Source: Xanthobacter dioxanivorans
GTDB lineage: Bacteria; Pseudomonadota; Alphaproteobacteria; Rhizobiales; Xanthobacteraceae
NCBI RefSeq assembly: GCF_016807805.1
Contig: NZ_CP063362.1
Span: 1,653,501-1,717,500, forward strand
Reading direction: 5' to 3'
Length of the DNA: 64,000 nucleotides
Each line of letters starts with the position of its first letter. The stretch's first letter is position 1. Shown here piece after piece: positions 52,503-62,043 of this stretch. A program made the translations under genes and the position numbers. The notes under the pieces were generated by a model. It was not told the origin of the DNA and made no database searches. It was given only the letters and a program-made list of their open reading frames with translations.

Positions 52503-52675
52503 TTCGGCCCCCCGGCCGCCCGCGTGCCCCGGACGCATGCAGCGCAGCGGAATGCGAGCCGGGGCCCAGCGCAAGAGTCCGCCGCAGGCGCGGCCCTGTG
52601 ACTGCCGGTATCGGGATTGCCCGCTGCGCGGTGAGTGCTTCCGCGGCGCTTCAGTCGGCCGGGAAGCCAAGGCGG
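52503..52675. repeat. Extragenic palindromic repeat, tandem copy 2
   Basis: It has the same ends as copy 1 and near-identical first 70 bases (CGCGTGCCCCGGACGCATGC and on). The right arm is shortened and diverged, so the long hairpin is lost. It lies directly before the end of the HAD gene. Confidence 0.8.
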
Positions 52676-52685
52676 ATGCCGGGCG

Positions 52686-53426
52686 TCAGTTGCCGGCGGC
52701 CTCGGCCACCGTTTCGAGGAAGCCGGCCAGGTCCTCGGTCACATGGTCCACATAGGCATCCTCGCGGCCCTCGAACTCCCAGCTCTCGCGCGCCGCCACG
52801 GTCTGGCCGGGGGGTACCACCAGCACCGTGAGCATGCCGAGCCGGTGCGGCACCTCGAGGTTGCGGGCGAGGTCCTCGAACATGGCGGAGCGCGCCGGGT
52901 CCACCCCATGGGCGGACAGGAAGCGCGTGTAGGCCTCCTCGGTGGGCTTGGGATGGAATTCGGCGGCGACGATGTCGTGCACCGCGGCGAAATGGGCGTC
53001 CATGCCGAGCTTGCCCAGCACGTTGCGGGCGTGGCGCTCGGAGCCGTTGGTGTAGACGAGCTTCTGGCCCGGCAGCGCTTCGATGGCGGCGGCAAGCCGT
53101 GGCGCGGCGTCGAGGCCGGTGAGGTCCACGTCATGCACGTGGGCAAGGAAGGCCGCCGGCTCCACCTTGTGCTCGATCATCAGCCCGCGCAGGGAGGTGC
53201 CGTAGCGACGGTAATAGTCCTTCTGGATGCGGAACGCCTCCTCGGGCGCGATGCCGAGCAGGTCGGAGATGTACGCCTTCATGCGGGCGTCGATCTGGCC
53301 CCAGAGGTCGTGGTGGGCGGGGTAGAGGGTGTTGTCGAGGTCGAACACCCAGGTGTGGACGCGCCTGAAGGTGTCCCCGGAGGCGGATGGGGAGAGGCTG
53401 GGAGGAAGGCTGGGAGGAAGGCTCAT
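52686..53426 (-). CDS. HAD-type pyrimidine 5'-nucleotidase
   Basis: A 246-residue haloacid dehalogenase-fold phosphatase. WVFDLDNTLYPA holds the catalytic Asp pair, VYTNGSERHARNVL the Thr/Ser of motif II, and HPKPTEEAYTRFL the Lys. MFEDLARNLEVPHRLGM gives the last acidic motif. The DLDNTLY class includes pyrimidine 5'-nucleotidases. The N-terminus has a short PPSLPPSLSPS repeat from a DNA tandem repeat, so the true start may be slightly downstream. Confidence 0.87.
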   Translation of the reverse strand: MSLPPSLPPSLSPSASGDTFRRVHTWVFDLDNTLYPAHHDLWGQIDARMKAYISDLLGIAPEEAFRIQKDYYRRYGTSLRGLMIEHKVEPAAFLAHVHDVDLTGLDAAPRLAAAIEALPGQKLVYTNGSERHARNVLGKLGMDAHFAAVHDIVAAEFHPKPTEEAYTRFLSAHGVDPARSAMFEDLARNLEVPHRLGMLTVLVVPPGQTVAARESWEFEGREDAYVDHVTEDLAGFLETVAEAAGN

Positions 53427-53483
53427 GGACCGCCAGAAATGAAGGCGGCGGGCGGGGGCGCCCGCCTGGGGCCGCAGGATGCC

Positions 53484-53873
53484 TCAGAAGGGACCGCGGG
53501 AATAGATGTCGTCCATGGCCTTTTCGAGCTGCCCGATGCGGGTGCCGTAGGCCCTGGCGAGGCACGAGGTGTCGCCCTTGCAGGCGGCGCGCTGGTGCAG
53601 CCAGGCCCGCTGCTCGTCCTGGATCATGCCGCGCTGGCCCATACCCACCAGCTTGGTGATGACGCCGTACAGCGTCGCCAGCTTCACGTCCTGCTGGGCG
53701 AGATCGCAATTGGCACAGACGGCCGCCTCGTCGGGGGCCTGGGCGCCGGTGCAGTCGAAGCTGGCGGCGCGCGCCGGGCCGGCGGCGAGGCCGAGGGCGC
53801 CAGATGTGAGGGCGCCAAATGCGACTGCGCAAAGCGCGGCGGCCATGGGAAGGGCGTTTCGCGGACGGGTCAT
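53484..53873 (-). CDS. LprI-like (DUF1311) secreted protein
   Basis: A protein of about 129 residues. A signal peptide (LPMAAALCAVAFGALTSGAL to ARAA) is followed by the lysozyme-inhibitor LprI/DUF1311 pattern: ASFDCTGAQAPDEAAVCANCDLAQQDVKLATLY, EQRAWLHQRAACKGDTSCLARAY and RIGQLEKAM. Four or more cysteines probably form disulfides. Some relatives inhibit lysozyme, but many have no known role. Confidence 0.85.
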   Translation of the reverse strand: MTRPRNALPMAAALCAVAFGALTSGALGLAAGPARAASFDCTGAQAPDEAAVCANCDLAQQDVKLATLYGVITKLVGMGQRGMIQDEQRAWLHQRAACKGDTSCLARAYGTRIGQLEKAMDDIYSRGPF

Positions 53874-53906
53874 GGGGATCTCCTCGGCTCGCAATGGCGA
53901 CCGCTT

Positions 53907-54692
53907 TCAGGCCAGGGTGACCGTGTCCCCGACGCGGACGCGCCCGGACTGGAGCACCTTGGCGTAGACACCGCAATCCGCATGGCCATAGGCCGCCACC
54001 AGCCCTTTGACCACGTTGAGGTCGCGGGCGGCGGTGGCGGGGTTCACGTTCACCGCGGCGCAGCGCTCGGTGCGGGTGAGGATAGCGATCTGCGCCGCGC
54101 CGATCTCCACGCGCCGGCCGGCGAGGTCGAGCTCGGCGCCGGCGGGCCAGCCCTCCAGGTGCAGGTTCATGCGGAAGCGCAGCGGGTCGAGCTCGGCGCC
54201 CATGCGGGAAGAAAGGTCGCGCACGCTGTCGAGGTTGAGCAGGGACAGGAAGCCCGAGCGCAGGGAATCGGTGAAGCGGAAGCCCTCCGGCGCGGCGAGC
54301 AGCCGGAGCGGTCCGCGCGCCTCCTCGCCCATGTAGAAGGTGAGGAAGCCTTCCAGCTCCGCCCGGCCGTCCGGCGCGGAGAGGTCGGCCCGCAGCACCT
54401 CGTGGCCGTCGAGATGAAGGGTGAGCGTCGCCGTCGCCGCGTCGTAGCGGGAGGCGAGGCCGGCGAGGCGGGCGTCCCGCATCAGCATGAGGAAGGCGGT
54501 CTTCTGCCGGTGGGCGGGGGCGGCGGGATCGAAGCCGCTGGGGCCGTTCTCCACCGCATAGAGCCGATCGTTGGGGAAGAAGGCGCCGGCCTCGAGGTCC
54601 ACCGCGTCCAAAGGCTCGGGGGACAGGCCCTTCACCGGATGGCGGAAGAGGGCGGCGATCCGGGCGGGCGGCAGCGGGGCGGAAGCGGGCAA
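53907..54692 (-). CDS. MOSC-domain protein
   Basis: A 261-residue protein with an N-terminal beta-barrel (IAALFRHPVKGLSPEPLDAVDLEAG) and a C-terminal MOSC domain (about 135-260). The conserved Cys is in TRTERCAAVNVNPATAARD, followed by YGHADCGVYAKVLQSGRVRVGDTV. MOSC proteins carry sulfur or molybdenum cofactor, so a sulfur-transfer or Moco-dependent reductase role is expected. Confidence 0.9.
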   Translation of the reverse strand: MPASAPLPPARIAALFRHPVKGLSPEPLDAVDLEAGAFFPNDRLYAVENGPSGFDPAAPAHRQKTAFLMLMRDARLAGLASRYDAATATLTLHLDGHEVLRADLSAPDGRAELEGFLTFYMGEEARGPLRLLAAPEGFRFTDSLRSGFLSLLNLDSVRDLSSRMGAELDPLRFRMNLHLEGWPAGAELDLAGRRVEIGAAQIAILTRTERCAAVNVNPATAARDLNVVKGLVAAYGHADCGVYAKVLQSGRVRVGDTVTLA

Positions 54693-55019
54693 CGGGGCCT
54701 CCTCGTCGTCGGCGGTTGCGCAGGCCTCCCATCCGGTGATGGCGCGGTCAAGGCGGGAAGCCGATCTCGATCAATGCCGCACGGCCGGGGGTGGGCCAAG
54801 CTGCGGCGCGAGCGGTGTGACGGCGGTATCAAGGGAGGGCGGGCCCATGCCGGGCAAATTCCACGCCGGACCCCTTCCGTTGCCGGCGGGCCACACCCAC
54901 ATGAGCCACGGCGCAGGTGTGTTCTGCCTGCGCGGCGGTAGCCGGGGATGCCGGGACCGTGTCCCACCGTGCCCCCTATGCTTCCATCGAAGGTCGCGGG
55001 CGCGAGAAGGAGGAAAGAC
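54693..55019. other. Intergenic region with the clpB promoter
   Basis: About 330 bases between divergent genes. A small hairpin (CGCAGG...CCTGCG, about 54912-54931) and a possible -10 (CTATGCT, 54976) about 38 bases before clpB are visible. No clear heat-shock -35 was found. Confidence 0.45.
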
Positions 55020-57659
<2,640 letters not shown>

Positions 57660-57691
57660 GGGGGCTAGCTGGCTCTGAGGCTTGAGGAATG

Positions 57692-57725
57692 GCCCCCGGC
57701 GGTTGCGCCCGCCGGGGGCTTTTTT
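57692..57725 (+). terminator. Rho-independent terminator of clpB
   Basis: An 11-bp perfect stem (57692-57702 with 57709-57719) with a 6-base loop is followed by TTTTTT and another T run. It lies 32 bases after the clpB stop. Confidence 0.92.
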
Positions 57726-57881
57726 GTTTTGGGGGCAGTGGCTGGTGCGTCCTGCTGATCAGGCTGCGTCTGGTTTCGTCAAATACAGACATCAGCATCC
57801 ATACTGTTAGCAGACATTCCGGGGCCTTAGCGTCACAACAAAACTAAGTTTATATAGATCTCGCGCCGAGCCACCTCTCCA

Positions 57882-60209
57882 CTATTTGAGGTCGCTCACT
57901 GCGAGCCAAAGAGGATCGTTGCTAGTTGTCAACTCCGCAAGCAACTGCTTCATGCGGCCTGTGTGCTTTCGAACAGGGATATAGAGGGCACCTTCCTGCC
58001 CCTTCACCTTTTCAACGAGACCTTCGGCTATCAGCATATTTATGACCTTGGTGGCCAAACCCGGGGCCCCAAGTCGCGCGAATCCGCGTGTCAGAGCTTC
58101 CTCCTTTCTACCAGCACCTTTTTGAAAGAAGGTTTTCCTGATCGTGGTCGCCAGCATTTGTTGGGCAGGCTTGAGCCCTATCCGTCGAATACTAGCAGTA
58201 TTGTCAGCAGATTCATATTTATCCGCAGTCAACGAAACCCAGGGAGGAAGCCCTTTGACCGACGTTGCTCCTGTAACCTTCTCAGCCAAAGACGACGAGA
58301 TCATTACATTCTTCGTCGGCCTATTGTCGAATATTATGTTAGCAAACGTACACTCTGTTAGAGTCAGATTCATTATATCTCTACGAGAAAAATCAATAAA
58401 TATGAAATGTCCAGCGGACAAATTAAGCTTACCAAAGTCCAAAGGATCTGCTTTTCTGCTAAGAAGTGTGGCGATTGCATCTGAAGCCAGCGTCTTGTTA
58501 TTCGAAACGGCGGCTTGATGTGCAAGATCAATTAATTTTTTATCGCTACATCTTGCATCACTTGCAAGGATCATCTGGCCAAGGCTATCGAGCCCGTTCG
58601 TCCATGAGGTAGAGAGCACATCCTTCAATAGCTCGAGAGATGTGAGGGCGATCTCACCAACATCCTTAGCGCGTAGACCGTCCAATATATAAGTATCGGT
58701 AAACTGCCGATCGTCCGTTTCGGTGCCGAGTCGACCGAGACTTGGAAGACGTTGAAGCATTACCGATGCTTCTTCACCCGGCGCCTGACCAACGATGTCT
58801 TCGAAAGCGCGCTGCAGATCGGACAAGGTTATAGGGCCGACATTTGACGGCTTTGTGCGTGTTATCCGGCCAAGTCGCTTGAGCACGCCGTAGATTGCAT
58901 CCGGATCAAACGCAACATTGATGCGAGCATCACGGACGCACAAGACGCGCATGAAGTGGTCCCAGAAAGCGGTCTCGCTGGCGCTAACATCGAACATCTT
59001 TTCCCGATCCTCCTCGGGAAGCTCGTTTATGGTCTGGCATATCAGCGGTCGTCTCGGCAACCAGCTGGGAATCTCAACATCAATGCCGCGTTGGTCGAAG
59101 AACTCCTGAAGTTCCTCATCGGTAAACTCTTTCTTAGAGCGAATAATAGTGCAGGCACTCTGTCTGACGCCGAGCGCCTGGAACATCTCATCATTCGAAG
59201 GAAAGTAATGTTCCCGACCTGCGATCAGAACGCCGCTCTGGGAGCGCTGAATTATATCCTTAACGCCTTGCAATGCTTGAGCGCGGATGGCTCGCAGGCG
59301 CGCTGGATCATTGTTCCAGGCTTGTGAACCGAGTTCATCGAAACCATCCAGCAGCAGGGTCACAGATCCAGCGTTGAACGCACGCACAGCGCTTCCACTG
59401 AGCTTATCGAGACCTAGGTCCGCCAAGTGCCTATTGAGCAGTTCAACACCGCGCTTGAGGCCCCACATCTCTCTGAGGTCGATTGAGATTGGGTGGTTGA
59501 AATCGGCGTCCGCACGGTCCGCCATGTATCGGAACGCCTCCCGAATGCACCGGCTCTTGCCGCTGCCATATTCCCCTAACAATATGATGTGCTGTCCCTT
59601 TTTTAGGAGCTCGGCAATTTCAGCCGTTCCGATATCAGCTCCGCTACCGTCTACGCGATAACGCACCGGGACATACTCAGTATCGTCTTTCTCTCCAGTA
59701 ATGGGGTTTATCGCGCTACCAAACGGCGCGTTTAGTCTTCCAACTTTGTAGCTGCTGAAGTCAAAAAACAATTTTGAGAATTCAAAAATAGTGAGAACTT
59801 TTATATTCGCCGCTCTACCTGCCTCTTTCATGCTTTCGGTAACGGTCTCTGCATCTATAACGCAGTAGGATCGCGCAATAACACGTTTAGCGTAGAGTGC
59901 ATTCTGAGCCGTGACCAACTTCGTTACGTCTTCGCGCACCTTTCCTAACTGGCGTTCTTCGGTTATCTCAATGAGAACCGAAAGCTGTGGATCTAGATGC
60001 AGAACCGCATCTATAGCCACCCCACCTACATTTTCGGGAGTGGGATAACGTCCCCAAATGAGGTTCGCTATGTCGCGAACCTTATCTTCGAAAGTCGCCC
60101 AGCTTTTCTTCATTTGCGCCCACCCCGCCTCTCTCCTGCAAGCTAAAGAGGTTGCCTCCGTCACGCTAGTTCCAAGTCGCTTCAAATCTGCCTCAACGCG
60201 TATCGACAC
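57882..60209 (-). CDS. NACHT-type NTPase with PD-(D/E)XK-like N-terminal domain
   Basis: A 775-residue STAND-type protein. Residues about 38-150 resemble a restriction-endonuclease fold (GVAIDAVLHLDPQLSVLIEIT, with Asp67 and Glu81, but Thr83 where the usual ExK Lys stands). The NACHT ATPase has Walker A GEYGSGKS (212-219) and Walker B LLLDGFDEL (286-293). A helical region follows, then a pentapeptide-like stretch (about 593-635, LNLSAGHFIFIDFSRRDIMN) and a winged-helix-like end (about 695-750). Architecture and isolation resemble antiphage bNACHT proteins. The gene is AT-rich against its neighbours (19 G/C in the 60 bases from 58321), pointing to transfer. The start is the GTG at 60209; an ATG at 60113 is an alternative. 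Defence is inferred. Confidence 0.82.
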   Translation of the reverse strand: MSIRVEADLKRLGTSVTEATSLACRREAGWAQMKKSWATFEDKVRDIANLIWGRYPTPENVGGVAIDAVLHLDPQLSVLIEITEERQLGKVREDVTKLVTAQNALYAKRVIARSYCVIDAETVTESMKEAGRAANIKVLTIFEFSKLFFDFSSYKVGRLNAPFGSAINPITGEKDDTEYVPVRYRVDGSGADIGTAEIAELLKKGQHIILLGEYGSGKSRCIREAFRYMADRADADFNHPISIDLREMWGLKRGVELLNRHLADLGLDKLSGSAVRAFNAGSVTLLLDGFDELGSQAWNNDPARLRAIRAQALQGVKDIIQRSQSGVLIAGREHYFPSNDEMFQALGVRQSACTIIRSKKEFTDEELQEFFDQRGIDVEIPSWLPRRPLICQTINELPEEDREKMFDVSASETAFWDHFMRVLCVRDARINVAFDPDAIYGVLKRLGRITRTKPSNVGPITLSDLQRAFEDIVGQAPGEEASVMLQRLPSLGRLGTETDDRQFTDTYILDGLRAKDVGEIALTSLELLKDVLSTSWTNGLDSLGQMILASDARCSDKKLIDLAHQAAVSNNKTLASDAIATLLSRKADPLDFGKLNLSAGHFIFIDFSRRDIMNLTLTECTFANIIFDNRPTKNVMISSSLAEKVTGATSVKGLPPWVSLTADKYESADNTASIRRIGLKPAQQMLATTIRKTFFQKGAGRKEEALTRGFARLGAPGLATKVINMLIAEGLVEKVKGQEGALYIPVRKHTGRMKQLLAELTTSNDPLWLAVSDLK

Positions 60210-60223
60210 GTCTGGTGTCGATA
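60201..60223. promoter_or_regulatory. Perfect inverted repeat over the NACHT gene start
   Basis: TATCGACAC and GTGTCGATA form a perfect 9-bp inverted repeat around GTCTG. It covers the GTG start at 60209, so it could be an operator or a translational hairpin. If translation begins at the ATG at 60113 it is simply upstream of the gene. Confidence 0.5.
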
Positions 60224-60311
60224 ATCTCTCCGCGCTCTGCCGAAGCGCCTTTCGATGTGGCGTGCTCGGGTGTGCCTGAAACAGGACCTTCCCAAGGTCC
60301 GCAAAGGGTCA

Positions 60312-60343
60312 GAAAGCCGCCGTCCGACCTCGGCGACGGCGGT
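60312..60343 (-). terminator. Hairpin after the secreted-protein gene
   Basis: CCGCCGTC (60317-60324) pairs with GACGGCGG (60335-60342). On the minus strand it is followed by CTTTCT. It lies about 35 bases beyond the stop of the gene at 60378. Confidence 0.45.
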
Positions 60344-60377
60344 CCTGAGCTGGAACTCGCCGCAAGACGCACCCCCC

Positions 60378-61316
60378 TCACTTCCCCCGCGCCGTCGCCA
60401 GCAGCGCCTCGGCGCGCTTCAGGGCTGCGGTGAAAAACGGCTGGCCCTGCGCCTCCTTCGCGAAGCAGGCGCGGTAGGCGGCGGCGCCTTCGTCCTCGGC
60501 CTGGGCGGCCTGGTCGAAGCGCGGGTCGTCGTCCTTCTTCGATTTCTGCGCTGCCTTGCGCAGGGTCGCGGCCTTCGCCGTCGTCGCCTTCCATAGCTTG
60601 TCGCAGGCGGGCAGGGGCTTGATGGCGAGCTTGACGTCACTGGCGCCCACGGTGACCCGCCCGTCGGCCACGCGGGTGATCACGATGGTGTCGGGCGGGC
60701 TGTTGCCGGCGATGTCCTGGCTGAACAGGCCGAGCGCCGCATAGGCCGTCTCGCCCTCGGCGGCGGTCACCGGCAGCGCCATGTAGCCGGAGAAGGCGGC
60801 GTCGGCGCTGATGACGAGGGTGTAGAAAAGGTCGCTCGCCGCCGCCGCCTTGATCCCCTGGCCGAGGGCGGGGTCGGCGTTGGCGTCCCTGGCGCGGGTG
60901 GCGAGCCAGTGGGTGAACACCGGCTCGGGGGAAACCAGCAGCCGGGTGGTGAAGTCCTTGTCGGCGAACAGCAGGCCGTCCGGCGCGCCGGATTCCATGT
61001 CGCCGTCGAGGAGCGTGCCGGGGGAGAAGACCGGCGGCTGGTCGAGGCCCGTGAACCGGAGCGGGCCGAGGAGCGCGGCCATCCGGGTTTCCAGCACCTT
61101 GCGCGCCGCCTCGTCGCGCGCCCCCAGCTCCTCCAGCTTCAGCCCCGCCTTTTCGGCCGCCGCCAGCGTCGCCACAGCGGTCTCGCGCGCCGCGATGTAG
61201 TCGTCCGCCGGGCTCGCGCGGGCCGCCAGCGGCAGCGCCGCCACGGCGACAAGGGTGCCGGCGGCAAACAGGAGGCCGGCGATCCGTGCCGGGCGGCGGG
61301 GGTCAATGCAGGTCAT
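60378..61316 (-). CDS. Secreted hypothetical protein, long paralogue
   Basis: A 312-residue exported protein. A signal peptide (IAGLLFAAGTLVAVAALPLA) is followed by ASPADDYIAARETAVATL. A middle domain of about 200 residues follows (FTGLDQPPVFSPGTLLDGDM, LLFADKDFTTRLLVSPEPVF). The end is DDDPRFDQAAQAEDEGAAAY, RACFAKEAQ and KRAEALLATARGK. It is not recognised. The next gene upstream has only the two end parts, which shows a modular design. It may be a periplasmic or surface protein. Confidence 0.78.
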   Translation of the reverse strand: MTCIDPRRPARIAGLLFAAGTLVAVAALPLAARASPADDYIAARETAVATLAAAEKAGLKLEELGARDEAARKVLETRMAALLGPLRFTGLDQPPVFSPGTLLDGDMESGAPDGLLFADKDFTTRLLVSPEPVFTHWLATRARDANADPALGQGIKAAAASDLFYTLVISADAAFSGYMALPVTAAEGETAYAALGLFSQDIAGNSPPDTIVITRVADGRVTVGASDVKLAIKPLPACDKLWKATTAKAATLRKAAQKSKKDDDPRFDQAAQAEDEGAAAYRACFAKEAQGQPFFTAALKRAEALLATARGK

Positions 61317-61401
61317 GGCAGGCCTCGCGGCGGGGGCGGTGAGCGTGCAGTCTGGACCGGGCCGGGGAAAACCGGAATGGGGCGGCGCGCCCCCGGCCGG
61401 G

Positions 61402-61692
61402 TCAGTTGCCGCGGGCGGTGGCCAGCAGCGCCTCGGCGCGCTTCACCGCGGCGGCGAGGAAGGGCTGCGCCTCCCTGGCGAAGCAGGCGCGGAAGGCGGC
61501 CGAGCCCTCGTCGCCGATGGTGTTGATCTCGTCCCAGCGCGGGTCGTCGGTCTTGTTGCCCTTTTCCACCGCCTTGTCGCGGGCGGCCATATAATCGTCC
61601 ACCGGCGCGGCGCCGGCAGGCAGGGCCGCCGCGGCGACCACGGCGCCTGCGGCCAGGGTGCGAGCCAAGCCTCCCGAGCGCGATCCGCTCAT
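61402..61692 (-). CDS. Secreted hypothetical protein, short paralogue
   Basis: A 96-residue exported protein with signal peptide (LARTLAAGAVVAAAALPAGA). The mature start APVDDYMAARDKAV and the end TDDPRWDEINTIGDEGSAAF, RACFAREAQ and KRAEALLATARGN match the two ends of the adjacent 312-residue protein, with its middle domain absent. The ATG at 61692 has GGAGGG upstream. Loss or gain of the central domain after tandem duplication is the simplest account. Confidence 0.8.
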   Translation of the reverse strand: MSGSRSGGLARTLAAGAVVAAAALPAGAAPVDDYMAARDKAVEKGNKTDDPRWDEINTIGDEGSAAFRACFAREAQPFLAAAVKRAEALLATARGN

Positions 61693-62043
61693 GTGGAGTC
61701 GCCCTCCATGGAATTGAGAAGACACGGATCTATCGCCCATCGTGAATTGCCGAGGCGATTCGATAGGGGCAGATCCGGCTCCCGCGAAGCGTGGCATGGT
61801 CGATTGCTCGGGGATGGAGGTGGCAAGGGCGCGCTGTTCCCGCCGCAGCGGACGGGAAAGAACGGCTGAGGTCAAGCCGGCAATCACCCGCTGTCGCCAG
61901 CCGATGTGGCGCCCTGCCCCCGCCCCTGCCTCTTCGCCCCTTCAGCCCCGCCCCCTGCAACCTCGCCCGAGGCCTGGAGGCGCGGCGCCCGCGCCCGGGG
62001 GGCGGCAAGGCCCCCGGGCTGATCGGCCGGCCTGCCGATGGGA
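61693..62043. other. Intergenic region of about 350 bases
   Basis: It lies between the short secreted protein and the M23 peptidase, both on the minus strand. GC content is high, with short GC palindromes near 61980-62040, which may act as the peptidase terminator. No gene, RNA or clear promoter was recognised. Confidence 0.45.

Noticed and set aside
51832..52755. 307-codon plus-strand frame over the tandem repeats
   Set aside because: It consists mostly of the translated palindromic repeat, twice, and is opposite real genes.
53131..54732. 533-codon minus-strand frame over MOSC, LprI-like and HAD genes
   Set aside because: It is an out-of-frame reading of three genuine genes on the same strand, with Arg/Pro/Gly-rich output.
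57660..60377. Prophage or integrative element around the NACHT gene
   Set aside because: No integrase, tRNA, attachment-like direct repeats or phage genes were seen; only one cargo gene is present.
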